A stretch of DNA of 64,000 nucleotides from assembly GCF_013106755.1 (NCBI RefSeq), contig NZ_WHPF01000013.1, positions 113,196 to 177,195 on the forward strand, given 5' to 3'. A model generated the notes under the pieces. That model was not told the DNA's origin and searched no databases. It worked only from the letters and a program-made list of their open reading frames with translations. The DNA is from Limnovirga soli (GTDB lineage: Bacteria; Bacteroidota; Bacteroidia; Chitinophagales; Chitinophagaceae). The translations under genes were made by a program, and so were the position numbers. Within the stretch, counting starts at the first letter, position 1. Each line of letters begins with the position of its first letter. Positions 34,596 to 43,522 of this stretch are shown here, piece after piece.

Positions 34596-35363
34596 TTACC
34601 ATAGTTCGCCCTGCCGGTATAAATCGAAAAGGCAGGCGGTAAGATTAAAGGCAAAATGAAATGCCATGCCATACCATAGCGTTTGGTATTTGCGCCTTAG
34701 GTTGCCAATAAAAATGCCAAATGGAATCAGCCAAATTAGAGAGAAGAAATTAAGGTGAATAGCAGCAAATACAAAACCGGTGATGATAACCACCAGCCTT
34801 TCGTCGAGGATATGGCCAAGCTGGTTGTACAGCACCCCGCGAAATGCCAGCTCTTCGAACAAAGCAGGTACCAATGCCACCGAATAAAGCATAATAACCA
34901 CCGGGTATTGATATAAGCGGTAGGCATAATACATATTAATATCCGTTCTAAAAATAGAGGTATTAATTTGATTGATGGTGATATTGATGACAGATGAAAA
35001 AGCTACTGCCAGTAGCATAAAACCCAATACCAAATACCACCGAATAGTATTGGTACGCAATAAGGGCCTGATGGTTTTCCAGTTACTGCGGGCAAAAAGC
35101 AGGGTTACAATGGCGAGTAAAACTTCTACCCAGAAAAGTGTATCGTAGGTGTTAAACCAATTGGTATATTTTACTGCCAAACATACAAAAAGATAGATGC
35201 TGTAAAAGAAAAATGCTGTTTGCAGGTGGCTGTTATTAAATATGCTGATTTGTTCTGCATCTTCGCCCAGGCTGGCACCACATTTATGGCAATAGCGGTC
35301 ATGCCCTTTTACAGGTGCATCGCATTCGTCGCAATAAAATTGATGTGGGTCGTGCTGCGGCAT
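34596..35363 (-). CDS. CPBP-family intramembrane metalloprotease with N-terminal zinc ribbon
   Basis: 255 residues. A zinc ribbon at residues 11-28 (CDECDAPVKGHDRYCHKCG, four Cys) precedes several membrane helices carrying the CPBP motifs FEELAFRG (EExxxR, 169-176) and FAAIHLNFF (His 203). CPBP/Abi proteins process prenyl proteins or provide bacteriocin self-immunity in other bacteria; the bacterial substrate here is unknown. Its start overlaps the stop of the upstream zinc-ribbon membrane gene by one base, so the two are translationally coupled. Confidence 0.85.
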   Translation of the reverse strand: MPQHDPHQFYCDECDAPVKGHDRYCHKCGASLGEDAEQISIFNNSHLQTAFFFYSIYLFVCLAVKYTNWFNTYDTLFWVEVLLAIVTLLFARSNWKTIRPLLRTNTIRWYLVLGFMLLAVAFSSVINITINQINTSIFRTDINMYYAYRLYQYPVVIMLYSVALVPALFEELAFRGVLYNQLGHILDERLVVIITGFVFAAIHLNFFSLIWLIPFGIFIGNLRRKYQTLWYGMAFHFAFNLTACLFDLYRQGELW

Positions 35364-35968
35364 TAATGTATGTTCATTTCTTCGTTTAATAAATCTGCTT
35401 TATAAGATGCCTGAATACCACGCAGTAAAAAAAATATAACCAACATACTGGCAGCAATACCATAAACTCCTTCTACCGTAGTAAATGCGCTGGTAAACTC
35501 ACCAAATACCGCAATGGTTGATAGGGTTAATACAATTATAAACCCACCAATTAATGCAGTAAACGGTTTTAGTAAACTATAATGGGCCAACATAAAAAAA
35601 ACGGCCGCCAGTATGGTTGCTAATAAGGCAATTGCATACCTGTTATTAAGCGGACTGAATAAGATAGCAACCCCGGTTAGGCAAATGGCCGCCAGCAAAT
35701 ACAAAATGGTTCTTGCTGTTTGTATGGCTTTTTCGCTTTTATGTAGGAGTTCTTTTTTTTGTTTTAACCTTATATGGTATAGTGTAATAGTGGTATCATC
35801 GCCCATAGGATAACCGCAATTGGTGCAGAAATTATTATCTGTATTGTTTATATAGAAACAGCGGCTACAGGTATTAAACATTGCTGGCGGCACGGATATA
35901 AAAGGCTTTTTTGCAGCAACGGCAGCCAGTGTTTGCAAAGTAGAATGAAGCTTTTTATTTTGTTGCAT
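35363..35968 (-). CDS. Zinc-ribbon membrane protein
   Basis: 201 residues from MQQNKKLHSTLQ. An ORF start at 36013 falls in a terminator hairpin. The zinc ribbon CSRC...FCTNC (C34, C37, C48, C51) is followed by four hydrophobic segments. It has the same Cys4-plus-membrane plan as the CPBP gene it overlaps by one base (stop/start), hence a two-gene operon. No family name beyond zinc-ribbon domain can be given. Confidence 0.75.
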   Translation of the reverse strand: MQQNKKLHSTLQTLAAVAAKKPFISVPPAMFNTCSRCFYINNTDNNFCTNCGYPMGDDTTITLYHIRLKQKKELLHKSEKAIQTARTILYLLAAICLTGVAILFSPLNNRYAIALLATILAAVFFMLAHYSLLKPFTALIGGFIIVLTLSTIAVFGEFTSAFTTVEGVYGIAASMLVIFFLLRGIQASYKADLLNEEMNIH

Positions 35969-35999
35969 GCCTATGCAACTTACATAATATTTGGCAAAA

Positions 36000-36027
36000 A
36001 AATAAGGCAGCAAATGCTGCCTTATTT
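36000..36027. terminator. Bidirectional terminator after the M28 peptidase gene
   Basis: A 13-bp perfect stem (AAATAAGGCAGCA) with a 2-base loop and a T-run on the minus strand. Confidence 0.85.
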
Positions 36028-36045
36028 ATAACAAGCAGGGGGCTA

Positions 36046-37563
36046 TTATTTTAGCGGGATATCTCTTTTAATCATATCGTTTCGGTTAACCATTTCCCAG
36101 GCGGTATAAAAAACCAGTTTTACCCTTTTGGTCATTACGTCGAAATTAATTTTATCAACGGTATCGGTAGGTTGGTGATAATCGGCATGTGTACCGTTGA
36201 AATAAAATATAACCGGCACACCATTTTTTGCAAAATTATAATGATCACTTCTATAGTAAAAACGGTTTGGATCTTTTGGGTCGTTGTACTTACGATCCAG
36301 CTCCATATGCGTATAGGTTTTGTTAATGCTATCGCTGATAACAAGTAAATCGCTGCTGAGTTTATCTTCGCCTATGGTGTACACATAGTTTGTGGAGTCG
36401 CCATATTTTCTATCAGGATCAATTCTGCCCACCATATCTATATTTAAATCAACTACAGTTTTGTCAAGCGGAAAAATAGGATGCGCAGCATAATATTCGC
36501 TGCCCCATAATCCTTTTTCTTCGCCCGAAACGGTCATAAAAACTATAGAACGACGTGGCTGGTAACCTTTTTTAGCGGCTGCAGTAAAGGCTTCTGCCAG
36601 TTCTATTACACTGGTGGTTCCACTGCCATCATCATCGGCGCCATAATAAATTACGTCGCCTTTTTTACCCAGGTGATCGTAGTGACCGGTAATAAATACA
36701 TATTCCTCTTTCTTATCAGTACCAGGTAAAACACCAATAACATTACTGCTTTGCAAAGTATTGGTAACGGTGTTACAGGTATAAGAAAAATTGGTGGCAT
36801 AACTGCCGGTGCTTATACTGGCTATATCACCAAATGCTGATAATGATTTACCCAATAAGCTTGCTGCCGCGCTGTAAGAAATATATACTACCGGTGTAGA
36901 TTTATTGCCCTGTTTTAGGTACATATTACCCTTGATACCTCCAGTGCTGTTGCGTGGAAAATCTTTGGCAATTATTATTACTCCTTTAGCACCATTGGCC
37001 CTGGCTTGCATCATTTTCATAAATGGCGATGCGGGGCTTCTGAAATTGTAGCTTACTTCGCTGGCTGCCTTGGTGGCATCTTCGGCACGACCTTCAGCAA
37101 TTACTACCCATTTGTTTTTAAGTGATAGCGATTTGAAATCGTTTTTTAAAGAATCTACAATTCCAAAAGAGGCAAATACTACGCTGTCTTCTGTCCAGGT
37201 ACCATTACCTAATGAGTTAGCGCTTAAGCTAAAATCTGTATTCATAGCAAGTGCTTTGCCATTAATGCTTACCACTGCCGATGCCAGTGAATCCTGATAT
37301 ACCGGGAATTGCATTTGGTAACCATCTGCTGTGCCAGGCTGCAAGCCAAGGGTTTTAAAATAGTTTTCAATATAGGCAGCGGCTTTTTTTTGACCAGCCG
37401 TAGCAGTTTCACGGCCTTCCATTTCGGCGCTGGCAATAATGCTTAGTTTTTCTTTTAACTCAGTGGCTTTAATGGATGAAGCCAGCTTTTGTATTTTTTT
37501 TACTGATTGGGCAAACGATGCCGTAGTTGCCAGCATTGCGCAGGCCAGAATGATTCTTCTCAT
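36046..37563 (-). CDS. M28-family zinc metallopeptidase with PA domain
   Basis: 505 residues. Signal peptide (ending ATTASFAQ), a protease-associated region about 145-260, and an M28 catalytic domain with metal ligands in TGHYDHLG (His), YYGADDDGSG (Asp), SGEEKGLWG (Glu pair), NIDMVGRID (Asp) and HADYHQPTDT (final His). Such enzymes are exported amino- or carboxypeptidases with two zincs. No type IX sorting domain was found at the C-terminus, so Sec export to the periplasm is expected. Upstream is rpiB, same direction, 11 bases away. Confidence 0.9.
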   Translation of the reverse strand: MRRIILACAMLATTASFAQSVKKIQKLASSIKATELKEKLSIIASAEMEGRETATAGQKKAAAYIENYFKTLGLQPGTADGYQMQFPVYQDSLASAVVSINGKALAMNTDFSLSANSLGNGTWTEDSVVFASFGIVDSLKNDFKSLSLKNKWVVIAEGRAEDATKAASEVSYNFRSPASPFMKMMQARANGAKGVIIIAKDFPRNSTGGIKGNMYLKQGNKSTPVVYISYSAAASLLGKSLSAFGDIASISTGSYATNFSYTCNTVTNTLQSSNVIGVLPGTDKKEEYVFITGHYDHLGKKGDVIYYGADDDGSGTTSVIELAEAFTAAAKKGYQPRRSIVFMTVSGEEKGLWGSEYYAAHPIFPLDKTVVDLNIDMVGRIDPDRKYGDSTNYVYTIGEDKLSSDLLVISDSINKTYTHMELDRKYNDPKDPNRFYYRSDHYNFAKNGVPVIFYFNGTHADYHQPTDTVDKINFDVMTKRVKLVFYTAWEMVNRNDMIKRDIPLK

Positions 37564-37574
37564 ATGTGTAAGTT

Positions 37575-38027
37575 TTAGCAGGAAATTTTATTAACTCTGG
37601 TTGCATGGCGGCCACCTTCAAATGCTGTATGCATAAATGTTTCCAGCATTTCTATAGCCAATGGTAATGCAACAAAACGGGCAGGTAAACAAATAATATT
37701 GGCATCGTTGTGTTTGCGCACCAGTACGGCCACATCGTTTTGCCAGCAAAGACCGGCACGTATATGCTGGTGTTTATTGGCAGTAATGGCAACACCATTG
37801 GCCGAGCCACATAATAAAATACCAAATGCCGCCTGGCCACTTTCAACAAAAGAGGCGGTGGGGTGCGCAAAATCGGGGTAGTCTACCGAGGTGGCATCGT
37901 AAGTGCCAAAATCCTGTACTATACAGCCATTGCTGCATAACCATTTTTTAATGGCTTCTTTGTATTCAAAACCGGCATGGTCGCAACCAATAGCAACGGG
38001 TTTGGTAAGATCGAAAACAGATTCCAT
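37575..38027 (-). CDS. rpiB: Ribose 5-phosphate isomerase B
   Basis: 150 residues from MESVFDLTKPVAIGCDHAGF. A longer ORF start at 38087 is not needed. Family features: GCDHAGFEYK, DFGTYDATSVDYPDFA, and the active-site loop LLCGSANGVAITANK, with Cys at the catalytic position and GGRHATRVNKI near the end. It interconverts ribose 5-phosphate and ribulose 5-phosphate (pentose phosphate pathway). Co-oriented with the M28 gene 11 bases on. Upstream gap holds repeat copy 12. Confidence 0.92.
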   Translation of the reverse strand: MESVFDLTKPVAIGCDHAGFEYKEAIKKWLCSNGCIVQDFGTYDATSVDYPDFAHPTASFVESGQAAFGILLCGSANGVAITANKHQHIRAGLCWQNDVAVLVRKHNDANIICLPARFVALPLAIEMLETFMHTAFEGGRHATRVNKISC

Positions 38028-38086
38028 AATATTTTTATTTGTGTTAAATATGTATTTACCTGTCAGTTGTACTGCTATTAAGCCCA

Positions 38087-38106
38087 TTTGCGTCGCACTC
38101 TTGTAC
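38087..38106 (-). repeat. Dispersed repeat, copy 12 (left half of an inverted pair)
   Basis: TTTGCGTCGCACTCTTGTAC (R), outer CCTGTCAG at 38059-38066. A variant copy in opposite orientation lies at 38157-38190. Together they form a head-to-head pair in the rpiB-tatC gap. Confidence 0.88.
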
Positions 38107-38156
38107 GGCAGTAATTAATGGCAACAAAGTTTCTAATATCTGTTTCTTTTTGCTGC

Positions 38157-38190
38157 TATAATACCAGAACCCTGAACTGAGCGTAGCAAG
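38157..38190 (+). repeat. Variant-family repeat, inverted partner of copy 12
   Basis: Read on the minus strand: CTTGCTACGCTCAGTTCAGG then GTTCTGGTATTATAGCAGC. The outer GCCGGC block is at 38214-38219. Same spacing as the main family but with a different centre. Confidence 0.75.
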
Positions 38191-38232
38191 CAGCGATGCC
38201 ATAATAACTAACTGCCGGCTACACAATGGCTC

Positions 38233-39090
38233 TTAGCTCCATTCTTCATTATCTTTTTTCTCCTGTTCTTTGTATACACGTGCAGATACCAATATGGCCA
38301 GCTCGTATAAAAGAAACAGTGGAATAAATACAATGGTTTGGCTTATCCAATCGGGGCTTGGTGTAATAATGGCGGCCAATACCAGGTTTACCACAATGGC
38401 ATATTTGCGGGTACGACGTAAAAAGTTGGGAGTAATAATACCCATTTTAGTAAGCGCATAACTCATTACCGGCATTTCGAAGGTAATACCACAACCCAGA
38501 ATAAGGTTGGTTAGGTTGTCTAAATAATCGCTTAGTGTTGGTTTGGTTTGCAGAATATTTAGTGAGCTGATATTAAAGTTAGACAGGAAGTTGAACGTAA
38601 ATGGCCCCAATATAAAATAGCCAAATGCCGCCCCCATAAAAAAGAACAGAGATACCCAGAAAATAACAAAGCGGGTACCTTTTACTTCGTTTGGTTTTAA
38701 GGCCGGTTTTACAAAGCGCCAAAACTCCCAGAATATATATGGAAAAGCGGCTATAAAAGCGCCTACAAATGCAATACTAAATGCGCTAAAGAACTGTCCA
38801 CCAAATGTGGTGGTTTGCATGGTTACACTGATGGGTGGCAGACAAAGGGTATTGCCAATACCCAGCCAATGGCTAAAATCGCAAAGGGCAGTATAACTTA
38901 CAAAATTGGGGTTAATAGGGCCTGCAATAATATTATCGAACACCCATTCTCTTTCAATAAAAATATATACCGCTAAAACAAGGATGACAATTACAGAGCG
39001 AACTATATGCCAGCGCAATTCCTCCAGATGGTCTACAAAACTCATTTCTGCCTTGCCACTGCTTCTTCTTTCTAAAAAACCACTTGCCAT
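38233..39090 (-). CDS. tatC: Twin-arginine translocase subunit TatC
   Basis: 285 residues. The cytoplasmic start MSFVDHLEELRWHIVRS carries the conserved Glu and the LR/W pattern at the first helix. Six membrane segments follow, with the characteristic AFIAAFPYIFWEFWRFVKPAL block and NLILGCGITFEMPVMSYAL. TatC is the receptor of the Tat pathway for folded proteins. No tatA/B neighbour is present in this window. Single-gene unit. Confidence 0.95.
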   Translation of the reverse strand: MASGFLERRSSGKAEMSFVDHLEELRWHIVRSVIVILVLAVYIFIEREWVFDNIIAGPINPNFVSYTALCDFSHWLGIGNTLCLPPISVTMQTTTFGGQFFSAFSIAFVGAFIAAFPYIFWEFWRFVKPALKPNEVKGTRFVIFWVSLFFFMGAAFGYFILGPFTFNFLSNFNISSLNILQTKPTLSDYLDNLTNLILGCGITFEMPVMSYALTKMGIITPNFLRRTRKYAIVVNLVLAAIITPSPDWISQTIVFIPLFLLYELAILVSARVYKEQEKKDNEEWS

Positions 39091-39210
39091 TGTTATTGTT
39101 TAATTCTATTTATGAAGTGCCGCAAAGGTAAAGGGATAAAAATCGATTGTACAAATGTGAAATAGTGCATTTGCTGCTATAACCGCATTAATTTGTTAAA
39201 ACTGCCGTAT

Positions 39211-40461
39211 TTATTTGAGCACTTTTATTTTAACCATTTCAATTCTGGTATCGCTTACATTTAGAATATCAAATTCATAGCGGTCTATAATAATACGCTC
39301 TTTTGGTTTTGGAATGGTTTCGTGCTCATTAATAATATAACCAGATAAAGTTTCTGATTCATTTTCAGGGAATTCCAGGTTATAGGTTTCAGTTAAATAA
39401 TCCAGTTCTAACCTGCCGGAGAATATGTATTCATTTTCTGCCAACTGCTTTTCTACAAATTCTTCTGTATCGTATTCGTCTTTTATCTCGCCAAAAATTT
39501 CTTCCAATACATCTTCCATGGTAATAATGCCTGCGGTGCCGCCAAACTCATCAATTACCCAGGCAATACTTTTGCGTTCACGGGTAAATTTATTAATCAG
39601 GTCGGTGGCATTCATACTTTCGGGCACAACTGATATGGGCAATAATACCGAACGGATGCTTTCGGGTTTTTTAAATAAATCCAATTGGTGTACATAGCCA
39701 AGAATATTATCAATATTGCCTTCGTAAATTAAAATTTTACTGAGTTTGGTTTCCTCAAATTTCTTGTGAATGTCGGCAATGGAATTACTAATCTCTACCG
39801 CTTCAATTTCTGTTCTTGGTACCAGGCATTGGCGTATTTTAATATTGGGCAGCAATAATGCATTTTGCAATAACTCTTTATTTACATCGGGATTGCTTTC
39901 GTCCTGCTCTTTGCTTTGCTGTAAAAAATATTCCACATCTACCATCGAAAACTGGTCTTCCCCTTCTTTAATACGCACATTGAACAGGTACTTTAAAATG
40001 CTTTCAGAAAAGCTAACAAATACCTGTAGCAATGGTAAAAATCGGTTGTAGAAAAAGCTGGCCAGCGGTGCAAAAAAGCTAATCATATTATCGCTGCGGG
40101 CCCTAAAAAATGCTTTGGGCAAAAATTCACCTGCAATTACTACCAACAGCCAGGAAATAGAAGTGTCTAAAAACAGTTTGCCATAAGGGTTTTGAATATG
40201 AAAAAATCCCTTGAACAATTCACTTACCAGTAAACCATACACAACAAGTGCGATATTAAAACCCACCAGACATATACCAATAAAGCGGGAAGGATGCTCC
40301 ATAAGCCGCGATAAAATAATGCCGCTTTTCTTCCCCTGCTTTTTTTTCAATTCAACCGTAAGGCGATTGGCATTTACAAATGCAATCTCAATACCTGCAA
40401 AAAAAGCAATGAAAAGCAGTGTTATAATAATTCCCGCAAAGAGAAAATATAATTCTGTCAT
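39211..40461 (-). CDS. CNNM/CBS-domain (hemolysin/CorC-like) transporter protein
   Basis: 416 residues from MTELYFLFAGIIIT (the ORF start six codons earlier adds MYYFRS). Four-helix DUF21/CNNM domain (1-180), CBS pair (about 200-330; LVPRTEIEAVEIS, WVIDEFGGTAGIITMEDVLEEIFGEI) and a C-terminal CorC_HlyC domain. Members handle Mg/Co efflux or, in gliding bacteria, include GldE. The gene is not beside other gld genes, so GldE is only a possibility. Confidence 0.88.
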   Translation of the reverse strand: MTELYFLFAGIIITLLFIAFFAGIEIAFVNANRLTVELKKKQGKKSGIILSRLMEHPSRFIGICLVGFNIALVVYGLLVSELFKGFFHIQNPYGKLFLDTSISWLLVVIAGEFLPKAFFRARSDNMISFFAPLASFFYNRFLPLLQVFVSFSESILKYLFNVRIKEGEDQFSMVDVEYFLQQSKEQDESNPDVNKELLQNALLLPNIKIRQCLVPRTEIEAVEISNSIADIHKKFEETKLSKILIYEGNIDNILGYVHQLDLFKKPESIRSVLLPISVVPESMNATDLINKFTRERKSIAWVIDEFGGTAGIITMEDVLEEIFGEIKDEYDTEEFVEKQLAENEYIFSGRLELDYLTETYNLEFPENESETLSGYIINEHETIPKPKERIIIDRYEFDILNVSDTRIEMVKIKVLK

Positions 40462-40648
40462 AGACCGAAAATAATACAAAAATTGGTTGCCGTCAAAATA
40501 CTTGGACAGGTGGCGGGCATCAGTGCCACAATACCGTATTGGTTTTTACGGCTTTTACATAATCCTGCACCCTTTCATCAATAATTGACATTAGTATCCA
40601 TACTATTTAAGGTTTCTTTGTATGCAATATTTTAAAATTAAAAATACT

Positions 40649-41452
40649 ATGATACGCAATCATGAAATTGATTACCGCATTTTTGGTGAAGAAATGCAAT
40701 ATGTTGAAGTGGAATTAGACCCCAACGAAACTGCCGTTGCCGAACCAGGTGCTTTTATGATGATGGACGATGGCATTCAAATGGAAACCATTTTTGGAGA
40801 CGGCAGCCAGCAAAGAAGCGGAGAAAATAGCTTGTTAGGCAAATTATTTAGTGCCGGCAAACGCTTGTTGGTAGGGGAAAATTTATTTATGACAGCATTT
40901 ACCAATGCCAGCTATGGTAAAAAGCATGTTTCATTTGCCTCCCCCTACCCCGGTAAAATTGTGCCGCTTAACTTACAGGAACTGGGTGGCAGAATTATTT
41001 GCCAGAAAGATGCATTTCTGTGTGCAGCCAAAGGTGTAGCCATTGGTATTGAGTTTCAACGTAAACTGGGCACCGGTTTATTTGGTGGCGAGGGTTTTAT
41101 AATGGAAAAACTGGAAGGTGATGGCATGGCTTTTATGCATGCCGGCGGCCATGTTTTTGAAAAAAACCTGCAAGCAGGGGAATTGTTAAAAATAGATACA
41201 GGTTGTATTGTTGCTTTTACAGGCACGGTAAGCTATGATATTCAATTTGTGGGCGGTATTAAAAATACTTTATTTGGTGGCGAGGGTTTATTTTTTGCCA
41301 CTTTACGCGGACCTGGAAAAGTATGGATACAAACCCTGCCTATCAGCAGGTTGGCAGGTAGAATACTGGCCTATGGCTCGTTCCAGCGTAAGGAAGAAGG
41401 TAGTTTATTGGGTGGGATAGGTAATTTATTAGACGGAGACGGTTTTAGATAA
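40649..41452 (+). CDS. AIM24 / TIGR00266 family protein
   Basis: 267 residues from MIRNHEIDYRIFGEEMQYV (an ATG nine codons earlier, 40622, is possible). The family signature is clear: MQYVEVELDPNETAVAEPGAFMMMDD and repeated glycine-rich GGEGFIMEKLEG and GGEGLFFATLRGPGKVWIQTLP. The beta-helix-type fold is conserved across bacteria and mitochondria but biochemically uncharacterised. A strong terminator follows the stop by about 57 bases, so it is monocistronic. Confidence 0.88.
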   Translation: MIRNHEIDYRIFGEEMQYVEVELDPNETAVAEPGAFMMMDDGIQMETIFGDGSQQRSGENSLLGKLFSAGKRLLVGENLFMTAFTNASYGKKHVSFASPYPGKIVPLNLQELGGRIICQKDAFLCAAKGVAIGIEFQRKLGTGLFGGEGFIMEKLEGDGMAFMHAGGHVFEKNLQAGELLKIDTGCIVAFTGTVSYDIQFVGGIKNTLFGGEGLFFATLRGPGKVWIQTLPISRLAGRILAYGSFQRKEEGSLLGGIGNLLDGDGFR

Positions 41453-41508
41453 TCAATATACAGTCATCCCTATTTTTAGAGCTTATTTCCATCGTAGCCC
41501 ACAAGAGC

Positions 41509-41543
41509 AACTGCCATTGTACCACCGTATAATGGCAGTTTTA
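41509..41543 (+). terminator. Terminator after AIM24 gene
   Basis: AACTGCCATT and AATGGCAGTT, 10-bp stem, 12-base loop, then TTAATTT. Confidence 0.8.
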
Positions 41544-41623
41544 ATTTAAATGCATAATAAACTGCAGCCTGCATAAGAAAAGGCATTTTTTTTCGTTTTA
41601 CTTACATCAATTATCTTGCAGTT

Positions 41624-42490
41624 ATGCTAAAAAGAATCTTTTTCCTCTGTTCATTGGCTTTTTCCGGGTTGTATTGCAGCGCTCAGTACGAAAGCAATAT
41701 TCACCAGGGCGAGTTTGGTGCATCTATAGGTTTGGCTAACTATTATGGTGATCTTAATACAAGGGCCGCCATGAACAGGCCAAAATTTTCTGCAGGTATT
41801 TTCTTTGTAAAGCAGTTTAATAATTATGTGGGTATAAAACTGGCCGGCGATTATGCATTTTTGGGCTATTCAGATATTTATAGCAAAAACGATGTGCAAA
41901 AACGCCGTAACCTTAGTTTTAATACCAATGTTTACGAAGCCTCGTTAAGCGGCTATTTCAATTTCTTTAAATTTATTCCCGGGGTAGAAGGGTATAATTA
42001 TACACCCTATGTTTCTTTGGGTGTTGGCGTTTTCTCATTCGATCCCTATGCCTACTTAAATGGTACCAAATATTATTTACGCCCATTAGGTACCGAGGGG
42101 CAGGGCAGTGCTGCTTATCCTGACCGTGCACAATACAGTTCTATGGCCGTTTGTTTCCCTTTATCAGTTGGGATAAAATATAGTTTAAACGAGAATTTTA
42201 ATGTATTTGGCGAGCTGGGTTACCGGTTTACCAATACCGATTATCTTGACGATGTAAGTACCACTTATGCTGGCTCTGATGCTTTTCCCGGGGTGCCACA
42301 GCCCGATGGCAGTATTGCCCCTTCTGCTGCTTATTATTTACAGGATCGCAGTTACGAAACAGGTACGCCCATTGGTATTAAAGACCGCCAACGTGGTAAT
42401 AGCCTGCAAAAAGATGCATATGTAATGCTGCATTTTGGTATTTCGTACAACCTTTCTTCGTACAAATGCCCCACGCCAAATAAAAAATAA
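41624..42490 (+). CDS. DUF6089-type outer-membrane beta-barrel protein
   Basis: 288 residues. Signal peptide (ends LYCSAQ) followed by GEFGASIGLANYYGDLNTR and aromatic-ended strands, matching the Bacteroidota DUF6089 barrel family. Strand pattern and C-terminal MLHFGISYNLSSYK end in an aromatic-rich beta strand. The function is unknown; it is an outer-membrane protein by inference. Followed by a repeat-rich gap. Confidence 0.85.
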   Translation: MLKRIFFLCSLAFSGLYCSAQYESNIHQGEFGASIGLANYYGDLNTRAAMNRPKFSAGIFFVKQFNNYVGIKLAGDYAFLGYSDIYSKNDVQKRRNLSFNTNVYEASLSGYFNFFKFIPGVEGYNYTPYVSLGVGVFSFDPYAYLNGTKYYLRPLGTEGQGSAAYPDRAQYSSMAVCFPLSVGIKYSLNENFNVFGELGYRFTNTDYLDDVSTTYAGSDAFPGVPQPDGSIAPSAAYYLQDRSYETGTPIGIKDRQRGNSLQKDAYVMLHFGISYNLSSYKCPTPNKK

Positions 42491-42556
42491 ATAATAGTCC
42501 GCCGCTTTTTAATTGGTTTTTTTGGGTAATCAGCTGTATCGCTATGGGCATCACCT

Positions 42557-42593
42557 CTTGCCACGCTCGGTTCAGGGTTCCACTTTTATGGCA
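42557..42593 (-). repeat. Variant-family repeat, pair with copy 13
   Basis: CTTGCCACGCTCGGTTCAGG then GTTCCACTTTTATGGCA. It is shared, with two differences over 37 bases, with 59104-59140. Confidence 0.85.
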
Positions 42594-42662
42594 GCTTTTT
42601 TAATTACAGATTTATTTTGCTATTACCATCAGTGGCTGTTAACAGCTGCCTAGGTTACAACA

Positions 42663-42683
42663 GTACAAGTGTGCGACGCAAGT
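42663..42683 (+). repeat. Dispersed repeat, copy 13
   Basis: GTACAAGTGTGCGACGCAAGT (F) followed by AAAGCC and GCCGCCGGGCC at 42703-42713. Flanking ATCAG/CTGAT and ATTACC/GGTAAT segments are complementary, so the pair can fold into a long hairpin. Confidence 0.9.
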
Positions 42684-42902
42684 AAAGCCTGATTGGTAAT
42701 TTGCCGCCGGGCCAAAAAAATCTAACCTAGCTTTTGAAAGATAAATCATCAACAATAGGGTAAAGACTACATAGATGTAAATAATTAGGATTGCTGCGGC
42801 CATAAAAACACATTTTTTCTGCAACAAAAAAGAATTTTTAGGTAAATAATATGGATGTTTTGTGAAATCCCCTTATTTTTGCAGCCCCGAAAGGGAAAGG
42901 AT

Positions 42903-42978
42903 GGTGCGGTAGCTCAGTCGGTAGAGCAAAGGACTGAAAATCCTTGTGTCGCCGGTTCGATCCCGGCTCACACCACCA
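42903..42978 (+). tRNA. tRNA-Phe (GAA)
   Basis: Cloverleaf with D arm GCTC...GAGC, anticodon arm AAGGA-CTGAAAA-TCCTT (GAA), T arm GCCGG-TTCGATC-CCGGC, discriminator A and encoded CCA. The acceptor stem has one C-A mismatch (position 5 with 68) and a G-T pair at 7-66. The other tRNA arms are intact. A terminator follows. Confidence 0.93.
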
Positions 42979-42982
42979 CCTC

Positions 42983-43016
42983 AAAAGAGATCTTCGAAAG
43001 AAGGTCTCTTTTTTTA
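42983..43016 (+). terminator. Terminator of tRNA-Phe
   Basis: AAAGAGATCTTC and GAAGGTCTCTTT pair with a GAAA tetraloop, then a run of T. Confidence 0.85.
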
Positions 43017-43048
43017 TTTGTACCTGGATTGCTTTTTGAATAAATTAA

Positions 43049-43075
43049 AAAGCCGGAACGTTTTGCTCCGGCTTT
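43049..43075 (-). terminator. Terminator of the DoxX-like gene
   Basis: AAAGCCGGA and TCCGGCTTT pair around a 9-base loop, with TTTT following on the minus strand. Confidence 0.8.
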
Positions 43076-43094
43076 ATGCATAAGTTTTATTTGC

Positions 43095-43511
43095 TTAACC
43101 AATAACTCTTTTGTCTTTTGCCACAAATTTTGCAAATGCCAGCAAAGCACCTGTTACCATTATATTTCTAAAAAAGTTTACCATTTCAAGTTCTTTCTCC
43201 CTGTTCATATTTGCAGTCATGGCAGTGGTGTCTAATTCATGACCCATTGCTCTTGGTAAGTGCACTAAAAAAGCCATAAGCAGTACATACAGTGCCATTA
43301 AGCAATATGCCAATTTATCGTACCTGCCAATAACGGCGCTTAGTATAAAAAGCAAAATACAAGCCAGTGTAAAGTAGTTCCAAAAGTAGGGAAATGGAAT
43401 ATAGTCTGGCACAAAAGCCGCACCAACATCCGGCTTGCCAAGATGCAAACCCACATATAATAAAAACGACAAAGGAAAAATATAGCGTCCTGCATTTAAA
43501 AACTTGTCCAT
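43095..43511 (-). CDS. DoxX-like four-helix membrane protein
   Basis: 138 residues with four predicted membrane helices (YIFPLSFLLYVGLHL, NYFTLACILLFILSAVIG, LAYCLMALYVLLMAFLV, NIMVTGALLAFAKFV), the plan of the DoxX/DoxD family. Members are linked to quinone or thiosulfate redox or to membrane stress. The match is by layout, so moderate confidence. It precedes the YCII and Crp-type genes in the opposite gene order: Crp (43954), YCII (43523), DoxX, all minus and closely spaced, so a possible operon with Crp first. Confidence 0.65.
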   Translation of the reverse strand: MDKFLNAGRYIFPLSFLLYVGLHLGKPDVGAAFVPDYIPFPYFWNYFTLACILLFILSAVIGRYDKLAYCLMALYVLLMAFLVHLPRAMGHELDTTAMTANMNREKELEMVNFFRNIMVTGALLAFAKFVAKDKRVIG

Positions 43512-43522
43512 AGTTTACAGTT

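Larger units (their letters stand above)
42491..42902. other. 411-bp gap, filled by an inverted repeat pair
   Basis: Holds the variant repeat copy (42557-42593) and repeat copy 13 in opposite orientation, with no gene. Confidence 0.6.
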
